In this document: positions 10,360 to 19,059 of the stretch, piece by piece
Layout: each line of letters starts with the position of its first letter
Position numbering within the stretch: position 1 is the first letter of the stretch
NCBI RefSeq assembly: GCF_000349845.1
Contig: NC_020829.1
Location: 3,665,001 to 3,729,000 of the forward strand
Reading direction: 5' to 3'
DNA: 64,000 nucleotides
From: Pseudomonas sp. ATCC 13867
GTDB lineage: Bacteria; Pseudomonadota; Gammaproteobacteria; Pseudomonadales; Pseudomonadaceae
Position numbers and translations under genes: made by a program
The notes under the pieces: generated by a model
What the model saw: only the letters and a program-made list of their open reading frames with translations
Told to the model about the DNA's origin: nothing
Database searches by the model: none

Positions 10360-12285
10360 ATGCGCGGTCGTCTTTTCACACTGTTTTCATGCCTGCTCCT
10401 CAGCCTGTCCGTCCAGACGGCCAACGCAGCGTCCCTGCCCCAACAGCGCCAGATGTACGACGAGGCACAGAAAGCCCTCGCCCGCAACGACAGCGGCCCT
10501 TATTTCCGCTATCAGTCGGCGCTCGCCGATTATCCGCTGGAACCCTACCTGGCCTACGACGAGCTGACCAACCGCCTGAAAAGCGCCAGCAACGACGAGA
10601 TCGAGCGTTTCATCACCGAGCATGGCGACCTGCCGCAGATCAACTGGCTGAAACTGCGCTGGCTGCGCCAACTGGCCGACCGCGGCGACTGGAACACCTT
10701 CGTCAACTATTACGACCCGAAGATGAATTTCACCGAGCTGGACTGCCTCTACGGCCAGTACCAGCTCGGCCACGGCAAGAAGGCCGAGGGCTACGCCACC
10801 ACCGAAAAACTCTGGCTGGTGGGTAAATCACAGCCGGACGCCTGCGACACCCTGTTCTCGATCTGGCAGGCCGACGGCCAGCTCACCGAGGAAAAGGTCT
10901 GGAAGCGCCTGAAGCTCGCCGCCGAGGCCCGCAACTATGGCCTGGCCACCACCCTGTCCAGGCGCCTGCCGACCCTCGGCAGCCAGGGCGCGCTGCTGGT
11001 CAAGGTGGCGCAGAACCCCGCGCAGCTCAGCCAGACCACCCGTTTCACCGCCCGCGACCACGCCACCGCCGACGTAGTCGGCCTGGGCCTGCGCCGCCTG
11101 GCCAGGCAGGACCCGGAAAAAGCCATCGGCCTGCTCGACTACTACGAATCGGTGCTGCCCTTCTCCAGCGACGAGAAAGTCTCCATCGCCCGCGAAATCG
11201 GCCTGAGCCTGGCGCGCCGCTACGACCCGCGCGCCCTGCCGCTGATGGAGAAGTACGACCCGCAACTGCGCGACAACACCGTCACCGAATGGCGCCTGCG
11301 CCTGCTGCTGCGCCTGGGCCGCTGGCAGGACGCCTACCAGCTGACCCGCGCCCTGCCGCCGGAACTGGCGGAAACCAACCGCTGGAAGTACTGGCAGGCC
11401 CGTGCCCTGCAACTGGCCGAACCGCAAAGCAAGCAGGCGATCAGCCTGTACCAGCCAGTCGCCCGCGAGCGTGACTTCTACGGTTTCCTCGCCGCCGACC
11501 GGATCAACGCCCCCTACCAGTTGAACAACCGCCCGGTATCGCCGGATCCGCGCACCCTGCAGCGCGTGCGCAATGCCGCCAGCACCCGCCGCGCCCTGGA
11601 GTTCTACGCCCGCGGCGAGATCATCAACGCCCGTCGCGAGTGGTACCACGCCGCCCGCCTGCTCAGTCATGACGAGCTGCTGGCCCAGGCGAAGATCGCC
11701 TACGACATGCAGTGGTACTTCCCGGCGATCCGCGCGATCAGCCAGGCCAAGTACTGGGACGACCTGGACATCCGCTTCCCTATGGCGCACCGCAACACCC
11801 TGGTACGCGAGGCGCGCAATCGCGGCCTGCATTCGAGCTGGGTGTTCGCCATCACCCGCCAGGAAAGCGCCTTCATGTCCGATGCCCGCTCGGGCGTCGG
11901 CGCCACCGGCCTGATGCAACTGATGCCGGCCACCGCCAAGGAAACCTCGAAGAAATTCGGCATCCCGCTGGCCTCGCCACAGCAGTTGATCGTGCCGGAC
12001 CTGAACATCCAGCTCGGCGCCGCCTACCTCAGCCAGGTGCATGCCCAGTTCAACGGCAACCGCGTACTGGCCACCGCCGCCTATAACGCCGGCCCCGGCC
12101 GCGTGCGCCAGTGGCTGAAGGATGCGCGTCACCTGGCCTTCGACGTCTGGGTGGAAACCATCCCGTTCGACGAAACCCGCTCCTACGTGCAGAACGTGCT
12201 GTCGTACGCGGTGATCTACGGGCAGAAGCTCAACGCGCCGCAGCCCATCGTCGATTGGCACGAACGCTTCTTCGACGAACTCTGA
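10360..12285 (+). CDS. slt: Soluble lytic murein transglycosylase
   Basis: Cleaves the MurNAc-GlcNAc bond of peptidoglycan with formation of 1,6-anhydroMurNAc; acts in the periplasm. The 641-residue protein has a signal peptide (MRGRLFTLFSCLLLSLSV, ending ANA), a long superhelical alpha domain, and a C-terminal lysozyme-like domain. Catalytic Glu is residue 502 in TRQESAFMSDARSGVGATG, followed by LMQLMPATAKE and AYNAGPGRV. Length and order match Slt70. Divergent from uup. PA3020 orthologue. Confidence 0.96.
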   Translation: MRGRLFTLFSCLLLSLSVQTANAASLPQQRQMYDEAQKALARNDSGPYFRYQSALADYPLEPYLAYDELTNRLKSASNDEIERFITEHGDLPQINWLKLRWLRQLADRGDWNTFVNYYDPKMNFTELDCLYGQYQLGHGKKAEGYATTEKLWLVGKSQPDACDTLFSIWQADGQLTEEKVWKRLKLAAEARNYGLATTLSRRLPTLGSQGALLVKVAQNPAQLSQTTRFTARDHATADVVGLGLRRLARQDPEKAIGLLDYYESVLPFSSDEKVSIAREIGLSLARRYDPRALPLMEKYDPQLRDNTVTEWRLRLLLRLGRWQDAYQLTRALPPELAETNRWKYWQARALQLAEPQSKQAISLYQPVARERDFYGFLAADRINAPYQLNNRPVSPDPRTLQRVRNAASTRRALEFYARGEIINARREWYHAARLLSHDELLAQAKIAYDMQWYFPAIRAISQAKYWDDLDIRFPMAHRNTLVREARNRGLHSSWVFAITRQESAFMSDARSGVGATGLMQLMPATAKETSKKFGIPLASPQQLIVPDLNIQLGAAYLSQVHAQFNGNRVLATAAYNAGPGRVRQWLKDARHLAFDVWVETIPFDETRSYVQNVLSYAVIYGQKLNAPQPIVDWHERFFDEL

Positions 12286-12294
12286 TCCACTCCC

Positions 12295-12319
12295 CCGCCC
12301 GGCACCCGCCGGGCGGTTT
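12295..12319 (+). terminator. Hairpin after slt
   Basis: Perfect 9-bp stem CCGCCCGGC/GCCGGGCGG with ACCC loop, followed by TTTC. It lies between slt and the next gene and could attenuate read-through. Confidence 0.65.
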
Positions 12320-12347
12320 CCATCCCCTCACGGAAAAGGAAATTCCC

Positions 12348-12728
12348 ATGCGCAAGACCGTACTGTCCCTTACTGCCCTGGCGGCGGGCCTGCTCGGCGC
12401 CGACCTGGCCCTGGCCGCCTGCGAGAAGCCGCGCAACGCCTTCGACAGCGTGTACTGCCTGAGCACCGAATACGCCCAGGTCGACCGCGAGCTGAACCAG
12501 GAATTCGGCACCCTGCGCAAACTGCTCAACGACGGCCAGAAGGCCACGCTGAAGAAAAGCCAGCTTGCCTGGATCAAGGACCGCGACGTCCAGTGCAGCT
12601 ACGAGCGCGACGGCGGCTACTTCGTCAACCTGCAGTGCGCGGTGGACAAGACCCAGGAGCGCCTGGGCGTGCTGCGCGAGCGGGAGCGCGAGTGCCAGAG
12701 CACCGGTTGCGTCGAAGCCAAGCTGTAA
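12348..12728 (+). CDS. LprI-like (DUF1311) secreted protein, 126 aa
   Basis: Signal peptide MRKTVLSLTALAAGLLGADL ending ALAA, then a short helical domain with four or more cysteines (ACEKP, VYCLS, VQCSY, LQCAV, ECQSTGC). The conserved pattern AxxxLNxxF...LKKSQLAWIKDRD is that of the DUF1311/LprI N-terminal family, named after a mycobacterial lysozyme inhibitor. A role in protecting peptidoglycan next to the transglycosylase gene is plausible but only inference. GGAAAAGGAA precedes the start. Confidence 0.85.
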   Translation: MRKTVLSLTALAAGLLGADLALAACEKPRNAFDSVYCLSTEYAQVDRELNQEFGTLRKLLNDGQKATLKKSQLAWIKDRDVQCSYERDGGYFVNLQCAVDKTQERLGVLRERERECQSTGCVEAKL

Positions 12729-12770
12729 AGCGCTGGCGGAGTACCAACGGTTGTGCCCCTGATGCTACCT

Positions 12771-12846
12771 GTAGGAGCGAGCTTGCTCGCGAACGCTTCC
12801 TCGGATGTACCCGCATCAAGCTGTTCGCGAGCAAGCTCGCTCCTAC
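12771..12846. repeat. REP doublet (REPIN) 1
   Basis: Two facing copies of GTAGGAGCGAGCTTGCTCGC-type sequence (12771-12794 and 12823-12846) separated by about 28 bp, forming a long imperfect hairpin. Same family as the elements at 13749, 22003 and 53237. Such REPINs are mobilised by RAYT transposases; none is in this window. Confidence 0.9.
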
Positions 12847-12865
12847 AAGTGCCCCAATGTCGGGG

Positions 12866-13675
12866 CTACTCCAGGACTTCCACATCCATACCCATGCGCA
12901 GCTCGCCGCTGTTCAGGGCGATCAGGTTCTGGCCGAACAGCGCCTCGCCGTTGACGTTGCGGTACTGCAGCAGCGTCGCCAGCGGCTGGCGCTCCGGGTC
13001 ACGCTCACCGGTCTGCGGGTCGATGGTGGTGAGGATGCAGCGCGAGCAGGGCTTGGCCACCTTGAAGACGACGTCGCCGACGCGGATGCGCTTCCAGCCG
13101 TCCTCGGCGAACGGCTCGGCGCCCGCCACCACCAGGTTCGGACGAAAGCGAAGCATTTCCAGCGGACGGCCGACCTTCGCGGAAAGATCGTCCAGCGAAC
13201 CCTGGCCAATCAGCAGCAGCGGGAATCCATCGGCAAAGTGCACCTGTTCGCCCGGCTCGGCATAGGCGGTATCCACCTGCCGCGCGCGCTGCTCGGGCAT
13301 CTGCACCAGACGCACAGCGCGGCCCAGGAAGCGGCTCAGCCACTGGGCAGCGGCATCGCCGGCATCCGGCACCTGCAGCATGTCGCGCCAGATGACCACG
13401 CCACGCAGGTTGTCATCGCGGCCCGGCACGTTCACCAGCAGGTCGTCCATGCCTGGCGCGCGCAGGCGCAGGGCCTGGAAACCATTCTGCCAGCGCGCCT
13501 CGATACGGCCCATCTGCGGCAGCAGGCGCTGGGTCAGGAAGCGTCCATTGGCAGCCTCGACCACCATCCAGCGACGGTCCCCCTCCAACCCCAGCGCGTC
13601 CAGCCGAATCGACTGCAGGGGCTCGTTGGCGGTGGATTTGACCGGGTAGCGGTAGAGCTCGCTGAGGGTGTACAT
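12866..13675 (-). CDS. MOSC domain protein, YcbX-like
   Basis: A 269-residue protein with a MOSC N-terminal beta-barrel (MYTLSELYRYPVKSTANEPL) and a MOSC domain. The conserved cysteine lies in VAKPCSRCILTTIDPQTGE, the place where YcbX and mARC-type enzymes bind molybdenum cofactor. E. coli YcbX detoxifies N-hydroxylated base analogues. There is no C-terminal [2Fe-2S] domain, so electrons must come from a partner. It is flanked on both sides by REP doublets. The start has AAAGGACG upstream. Confidence 0.9.
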   Translation of the reverse strand: MYTLSELYRYPVKSTANEPLQSIRLDALGLEGDRRWMVVEAANGRFLTQRLLPQMGRIEARWQNGFQALRLRAPGMDDLLVNVPGRDDNLRGVVIWRDMLQVPDAGDAAAQWLSRFLGRAVRLVQMPEQRARQVDTAYAEPGEQVHFADGFPLLLIGQGSLDDLSAKVGRPLEMLRFRPNLVVAGAEPFAEDGWKRIRVGDVVFKVAKPCSRCILTTIDPQTGERDPERQPLATLLQYRNVNGEALFGQNLIALNSGELRMGMDVEVLE

Positions 13676-13748
13676 CGGGACGTCCTTTCACGTGGGCGAA
13701 AGCGACCTTATACGGCGTGGAGCGGGCGCCTAGCAATGGCAACGAACG

Positions 13749-13826
13749 GTAGGAGCGAGCTTGCTCGCGAAGGCTTTTCGCCTGATGCATTGGCATCAGG
13801 CGGTTCGCGAGCAAGCTCGCTCCTGC
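13749..13826. repeat. REP doublet (REPIN) 2
   Basis: Inverted copies of the same REP sequence (starting GTAGGAGCGAGC and ending GAGCAAGCTCGCTCCTGC) around a central palindromic stretch CCTGATGCATTGGCATCAGG. Lies between the MOSC and CheV genes. Confidence 0.9.
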
Positions 13827-13842
13827 AAAGGAAGACTCGGTG

Positions 13843-14772
13843 TCAGGCGAGGACTTTCTGCAGGCGGCGGCGCACCACTTCCACCAGTTGGTCGGGCTGG
13901 AACTTGGAGAGGAAGTCATCGCAGCCGACTTTCTTCATCATCGCATCGTTGAAGCTGCCCGACAGCGAGGTGTGCAGCACCACATGGAGACTGCGCAGGC
14001 GCGGGTCGTTGCGGATTTCGGTGGTCAGCCGGTAGCCGTCCATTTCCGGCATTTCGGCGTCGGTGAAGACCATCAGCAGCTTCTCGTCCATGTCGTGCCC
14101 CTCGTCCGCCCAGCGCTTGAGCTGCTGCAGCGCGCGCAGGCCGTCGGTGGCCACGTGCAGGCGCAGGCCGAGTTGGGTCAGCGTATCGCGCAACTGGGCG
14201 ATGGCCACGCTGGAGTCATCCACCACTAGCACCTCGCGGCCACGGGTCTGTTCCAGCAGCGCGTCATCCAGGCGGTCGGCGGACACCCGGGTATTCATCG
14301 GCACGATCTCGGCCAGTACCTTCTCCACGTCGATGATCTCCACCAGGCGGTCTTCCACCCGGGTGATCGCGGTCAGGTAGTGCTGCCGGCCGGCGCCGCC
14401 GGGCGGAGGCTGCACGGCTTCCCAGTTGAGGTTGAGGATGCGTTCCACCCCGCCGACCAGGAAGGCCTGCACCGAACGGTTGTACTCGGTAACGATGATG
14501 GTGCTGCTGGCATCCGGCACCAGCGCGCGCATGCCGATGGCTCGCGACAGGTCGATCACCGGCAGGGTCTGGCCACGCAGGTTGATCACCCCGCAGATCA
14601 TCGGGTGGCGCTGCGGGATCAGGGTCAGGCGGGGCAACTGCAGGACTTCCTGCACCTTGAACACGTTGATCGCGAACGGCTGCCGTCCCGCCAGGCGGAA
14701 GACGAGGATCTCCAGTCGGTTCTGTCCCACCAGTTGGGTGCGTGAGTCGACGCTGTCGAGAATACCGGCCAT
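13843..14772 (-). CDS. Chemotaxis coupling protein CheV (CheW-receiver fusion)
   Basis: Couples chemoreceptors to the CheA kinase and is itself phosphorylated. The 309-residue protein has an N-terminal CheW domain (about residues 15-160, QPFAINVFKVQEVLQ, GVINLRGQTLPVIDL) and a C-terminal receiver (about 180-305). The receiver has VVDDS, the phospho-acceptor Asp in VFTDAEMPEMDG, and the Lys in LSKF. Start chosen at MAGILDSVDSRTQ (14772), the conserved CheV opening. No other che genes are nearby, so it must serve a system elsewhere. Confidence 0.93.
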   Translation of the reverse strand: MAGILDSVDSRTQLVGQNRLEILVFRLAGRQPFAINVFKVQEVLQLPRLTLIPQRHPMICGVINLRGQTLPVIDLSRAIGMRALVPDASSTIIVTEYNRSVQAFLVGGVERILNLNWEAVQPPPGGAGRQHYLTAITRVEDRLVEIIDVEKVLAEIVPMNTRVSADRLDDALLEQTRGREVLVVDDSSVAIAQLRDTLTQLGLRLHVATDGLRALQQLKRWADEGHDMDEKLLMVFTDAEMPEMDGYRLTTEIRNDPRLRSLHVVLHTSLSGSFNDAMMKKVGCDDFLSKFQPDQLVEVVRRRLQKVLA

Positions 14773-14884
14773 GCCTGCTCCTGGTTCGAAAGGGATCATG
14801 CGGGAAGCTATCGGCCGATTACCCCAGCCCAGGATAATGGCGCAGAGCCATCATGCCTGACTCTCTCGCACGCCACCAGTCGCA

Positions 14885-15793
14885 TCAGCGGGCCGGCAGC
14901 ACCTTCGCCAGCAGTGGAGAATCCGTCGGCAGGTGCATGGACAACGCCGCCGGCCTCACCGCGAAGCGCAAGTGCCGGCCTTCCAGCGGCTCGCCATCGA
15001 GGTTCACGTCCAGACCTTCGGCCGCCTCCACCTCCAGCCAGGGCACGCGCGCACGGACGAACAGCTCCTGGCCGCCCAGCCCGCTGCCCAGCAGGGCGCC
15101 CAGGGCGTCGACCATGTCCTGCGGGGCGGGCAGGATGCTGACGTCCAGCAGCCCGTCATCCGCCCGAGCCTCCGGGCACAGCACATGCCCACCGCCCGCC
15201 TGCCGGCCGTTGCCGATGCCCAGGGCGAGAAACTCGCCTTCCCAGTGGAAGTCCGGCCCACGGAAGCGCCCACAGGCGGTATGCACTTCGGAGAAGCGCG
15301 TCAGCCCGGTGAGCAGGTAGGCCGCGCCGCCCAGCAGCTTCTTCAGGTCCTCGGGGGTGTTGGCGGTGACCTTCGAACCGAAGCCGCCGGTGGCCATGTT
15401 GAGGAACAGATGGCCGTCCATCTCGCCGATATCCACAGGACGCGGCGGCACCTCCAGCAGCGCCAGGGCAGATTCGGGCTCCAGCGGCACGCAGGCAGCA
15501 CGGGCGAAGTCATTCGCGGTACCCAGCGGCAGGACCGCCAGACTGGCCTCGCCGCCGCACTGGGCCAGCGCTTCGGCCACCTCGCGCACGGTGCCGTCGC
15601 CGCCGCCCGCAATCAGGGTCGTGTACCCGGCGGCCAGCGCCTCCTCGACCAGGCGCCGGGCATCCCCGCCCTCCCAGGTCACCCGCACATCGAGTACGCG
15701 CCCCATCCGCCGCACGCTCTTCACCGCCTCGCGCACCGCGTCGTTGGCCGCCTGCTTGCCGTGCAGGATCAGCATCGTCCTGGGTTGCGTCAT
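14885..15793 (-). CDS. yegS: Lipid kinase, YegS/diacylglycerol-kinase family
   Basis: A 302-residue kinase with the catalytic-domain nucleotide motif AGGGDGTVREVAEAL and LPLGTANDFARAA, diagnostic of the DAGK_cat family, and a C-terminal beta-sandwich ending in NLDGEPLEGRHL. E. coli YegS phosphorylates phosphatidylglycerol in vitro; the true substrate is not established. It is the last gene of a minus-strand group with the FGGY kinase, GlpD-like and AGPS-like genes (80 bp gap to the kinase), which makes lipid or glyceride metabolism a shared theme. PA3023 orthologue. Confidence 0.9.
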   Translation of the reverse strand: MTQPRTMLILHGKQAANDAVREAVKSVRRMGRVLDVRVTWEGGDARRLVEEALAAGYTTLIAGGGDGTVREVAEALAQCGGEASLAVLPLGTANDFARAACVPLEPESALALLEVPPRPVDIGEMDGHLFLNMATGGFGSKVTANTPEDLKKLLGGAAYLLTGLTRFSEVHTACGRFRGPDFHWEGEFLALGIGNGRQAGGGHVLCPEARADDGLLDVSILPAPQDMVDALGALLGSGLGGQELFVRARVPWLEVEAAEGLDVNLDGEPLEGRHLRFAVRPAALSMHLPTDSPLLAKVLPAR

Positions 15794-15873
15794 GGCCGGT
15801 TTCCTCCCGAATGATCCAATGACTATGGACCCAGGTTAACGGACGGTCATTGCGCCAACCTTAATCCGCCGGT

Positions 15874-17433
15874 TCAGGCCGGATAGCCGGTGATCTCGCG
15901 GATACTCTGGTACAGCGGCTTCAGTTGCCTGTACATGCGCTGGTAGACCTCGCTGTACAGCCGCTCGTAGGTGCGCTGTGCCTCCGGGCGCGGCTGGAAG
16001 ACATCGCCGACGCGGGTCATCGCGGCGATGGCGCTGGCGAAGTCCGGGTACAGTTTCAGGCCCACCGCGCAGTCGATGGCCGCACCCAGTCCGGACGCCT
16101 CGTAGACGTGCGGGCGCTCCGCCGGCAGGCCGAAGATGTCGGCGGTGAGCTGCATCGCCGCGTCGCTCTGCGAGCCGCCGCCCGCCACGCGCAGCCGTTC
16201 GATGCGGGTGCCGGAGCGTTTCTCGATGCGCTCCTTGCCCTGGCGCAACGCGTAGGCCAGGCCCTCGAGGATGGCGCGATAGATGTGCGCGCGGGTGTGG
16301 ACGTCGCCGAAGCCGATGATCGCTCCCTTGGCTTCCAGCCCCGGCTCGCGGATGCCGGGTGTCCAGTAAGGCTGCAGCATCAGCCCCATTGAGCCGGCGG
16401 GGACGCTGTTGACCAGTTCGTCGAACAATTTCTCCGGCTCGACGCCCAGCTCGGTGGCGCGCTGCATCTCGCGCAGGCCGAACTCGCGCTTGAACCAGCT
16501 GACCATCCAGAAGCCACGGTAGATCATCACTTCGGTGTTGAAGTGGTCGGGGATCGCCGCCGGGTACGGCGGAATCAGCGGGATGGTTTCCAGGTAGCGC
16601 GACCGCGTGGTGTTGATGGTCGCCGTGGTGCCGTAGGACAGGCAGGCAATCCGCGGATCGATGGCACCGGCGCCGAGCACTTCGCAGGCCTTGTCCGCGC
16701 CCGCCGCGATCAGCGGCAGGCCTTCGGGAATGCCGGTGTGGCGGCTGGCCTGAGCAGTGATCTCACCCAGGCGCTCGCCGGGCTTGAGCAGATCCGGCAG
16801 TTGCTCGCGACGCACCTCCAGCGCCTGCCACTTCCAGTCGCGCGGCGCGGCCCAGTGCAGGCGTTTGTAGTCGAACGGCAGGTAGGCCACGCTGGAGGCC
16901 ACCGAGTCCACGTAGCGACCGCACAGGCGGTGGGTGAGGAAGCCCGAAAGCAGCAGCACCTTGTGGGTACGCTGGTGGATGTCCGGCTGCTGCTGGGCCA
17001 CCCAGTTCACCTCGGCCTGGGTGCGGAAGTAGTCCACCGCCCCCTGCGCGCCCACCAGCTTGAACAGCCAGCCCCAGGGCCCCTTGATCGACTCGCCCAG
17101 TTCGGCGCGGCGCTGGTCCAGCCAGATGATCGCCGGTCGCAGCGCCTGCCCCGCCTCATCGACATGGATCACCGTGCCGCGCTGGGTGGTCAGCGACACG
17201 CCGCGGATGCGGCTGCGATCGACGTCGACGCTGGCCCACAGGCGCCGGCAGGCTTCGCCCAATTGCTCCCAGTAATACTCCGGATGCTGCTCGGCCCAGC
17301 CGGGGCTGTCGGAGAAATAGGCTTCCAGCTCCACCTTGCCCTTGCCGACCAGATTGCCGTCCAGGTCGAAAAGCAGCGCGCGTACGCTCTGGGTACCGTT
17401 GTCGATGGCCAGCAGGTAGTTCTGTTCGCTCAA
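15874..17433 (-). CDS. FGGY-family carbohydrate kinase, 519 aa
   Basis: Two-domain sugar or polyol kinase. The N-terminal phosphate loop is AIDNGTQSVRALLFD, followed by SLTTQRGTVIHVD and IIWLDQRR. The C-terminal FGGY domain has GADKACEVLGAG, a SYGTTATINTT nucleotide loop, and RVAGGGSQSDAAMQLTADI. It is glycerol-kinase- or ribulokinase-like, but the substrate cannot be read from sequence. It is 38 bp downstream of a GlpD-like flavoprotein and in the same run as an AGPS-like enzyme, which suggests a glycerol- or triose-related substrate. PA3024 orthologue. Confidence 0.9.
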   Translation of the reverse strand: MSEQNYLLAIDNGTQSVRALLFDLDGNLVGKGKVELEAYFSDSPGWAEQHPEYYWEQLGEACRRLWASVDVDRSRIRGVSLTTQRGTVIHVDEAGQALRPAIIWLDQRRAELGESIKGPWGWLFKLVGAQGAVDYFRTQAEVNWVAQQQPDIHQRTHKVLLLSGFLTHRLCGRYVDSVASSVAYLPFDYKRLHWAAPRDWKWQALEVRREQLPDLLKPGERLGEITAQASRHTGIPEGLPLIAAGADKACEVLGAGAIDPRIACLSYGTTATINTTRSRYLETIPLIPPYPAAIPDHFNTEVMIYRGFWMVSWFKREFGLREMQRATELGVEPEKLFDELVNSVPAGSMGLMLQPYWTPGIREPGLEAKGAIIGFGDVHTRAHIYRAILEGLAYALRQGKERIEKRSGTRIERLRVAGGGSQSDAAMQLTADIFGLPAERPHVYEASGLGAAIDCAVGLKLYPDFASAIAAMTRVGDVFQPRPEAQRTYERLYSEVYQRMYRQLKPLYQSIREITGYPA

Positions 17434-17471
17434 GGTGCGGTCCTTCTTGTTCTGGGTGTGGGCGCGTTCGC

Positions 17472-19055
17472 TCAGTGCGCATCCGGCAGGCTATAGCTGC
17501 GCCGCCAGAGCGCCCGGTAATCCTGTTCTTCACGCTTCCAGCGGGCATCGCTCCAGCCCAGGCGGGGCTGGCACAACGCGCGGATCTTCGGCAGTTCGGC
17601 GGCGGCGCCGTCGGCCAGCAGCAGGCCGATGCGGGTACGGCGCAGCAGCAGGTCGTCCAGGTGCAGCACCAGTTCGCCCTCCGCCGCCCAGGCCAGTTCG
17701 GCCCAGAGGCAGTCGGTGTCGCCGATGCGCCCGACGCCCACGTCCTTCAGCAGACGTACGAGCTCCGGTAACGCACGCCCGTGACGGCCGCTCAGGCGAC
17801 GCTGCTGGGTCGGAGTCAACCCCGTTGGGAGAGGGCTTTCGCAGGGGGCGAAGAGGTTGTCGCCCGCCGCCTCCAGCGACCTGTCCAGCATCGGCGCGCA
17901 CGCCGCCAGCACCTCCAGCGCCAGCAGGCGGAAGGTGGTGAGCTTGCCGCCGGCCAGGGTCACGCAGCCGGGCTCGACCCACAGAGCGTGCTCGCGCTTC
18001 TCGTCGGAGGGCTTGAGCATCGGGGCGCCATCGCTGACCACCGGGCGTACGCCGGCCCAGGTGGCACGCACGTCGGCGGCGGTGATCCGCGCCGAGGGAA
18101 ACTGCTGGGCGCAGGCGGCCAACAGGTAGTCCAGTTCCTCGCGGCTGATGGCCGCGTCGTCATCCAGGGTGTCGCGGTGATCCAGATCGGTGGTGCCGAC
18201 CACAGTCGCGCCTTCCCAGGGGAAGACGAATACCGGACGCTTGTCCTGCCCGTGCATGAAGCTGAAGGCGTGGGCGACCGGCAGGCGCCAGGCCGGCAGC
18301 AGCAGGTGGCTGCCACGCAGCGGGCGAATGTGCTCGCCGCCCTGCCTGTGCCGCAGCACATCGGCCCAGGCGCCGGTGGCCAGCGCCACGGCGCGGCTGC
18401 GGAAGGTGAAGCGCTCGCCGCTCTCGCTGTCCTCGGCGACCAGCCCCTGAACACGGCCGTCGCGGCGATCCAGCGCGATCACCTTCAAGCCATTCAGCGC
18501 TTCGCCGCCCTCGGCCCGCGCCTCGCCGAGCACGCGCATCACCAGTCGCGCGTCGTCGGTCACCGCATCCTGGAAGCGGGTGCCGCCCAGCAGGTGCTCC
18601 TCCTTCAGGCCCGGCGCCAGGTAACGCAGCTCCTCCAGGCGATAGAACAGGTGATTGCGCCGCCCGGCCAGTGCGTCGTACAGCGACAGCAGCGTGCCGA
18701 ACACACGCGGGCCGGGGAAGCCGCCCTGGTAGTGCGGCATGATGAAGCTCAGCGGATCGACCAGCCCCGGCGCCTCGCCGAGCAGGCGCTGGCGCTCGCG
18801 CACCGAGTCGCGAGTCAGGCCGAACTGGCCCTTGGCGATGTAGCGCAGGCCGCCGTGGACCATCTTCGACGAGCGGCTGGAGGTGCCCCAGGCGAAGTCG
18901 CGCTGCTCGACCAGCAGGCAGCGCCAACCACGTCGCGCGGCCTCGCGCAGGATGCCGGCGCCGCTGATGCCGCCGCCGACCACGATCAGATCCCAGTCGC
19001 GCGCCGCCAGCTCCGGCAACGCCGTGGCGCGCCAGGCCGCATTCCAGGCGGACAT
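17472..19055 (-). CDS. GlpD-like FAD-dependent glycerol-3-phosphate dehydrogenase family protein
   Basis: A 527-residue flavoprotein with the FAD site DLIVVGGGISGAGILREAAR at residues 22-42 and the family motif VEQRDFAWGTSSRSSKMVHG. Late in the protein is LAGGKLTTFRLLA, typical of GlpD, followed by a helical C-terminal domain. The standard aerobic GlpD reaction is glycerol-3-phosphate to DHAP with electrons to quinone. Because it sits 4 bp after an alkyl-DHAP-synthase-like gene and before an FGGY kinase, it may be a paralogue for a related substrate. PA3025 orthologue. Confidence 0.9.
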   Translation of the reverse strand: MSAWNAAWRATALPELAARDWDLIVVGGGISGAGILREAARRGWRCLLVEQRDFAWGTSSRSSKMVHGGLRYIAKGQFGLTRDSVRERQRLLGEAPGLVDPLSFIMPHYQGGFPGPRVFGTLLSLYDALAGRRNHLFYRLEELRYLAPGLKEEHLLGGTRFQDAVTDDARLVMRVLGEARAEGGEALNGLKVIALDRRDGRVQGLVAEDSESGERFTFRSRAVALATGAWADVLRHRQGGEHIRPLRGSHLLLPAWRLPVAHAFSFMHGQDKRPVFVFPWEGATVVGTTDLDHRDTLDDDAAISREELDYLLAACAQQFPSARITAADVRATWAGVRPVVSDGAPMLKPSDEKREHALWVEPGCVTLAGGKLTTFRLLALEVLAACAPMLDRSLEAAGDNLFAPCESPLPTGLTPTQQRRLSGRHGRALPELVRLLKDVGVGRIGDTDCLWAELAWAAEGELVLHLDDLLLRRTRIGLLLADGAAAELPKIRALCQPRLGWSDARWKREEQDYRALWRRSYSLPDAH

Positions 19056-19059
19056 GCCG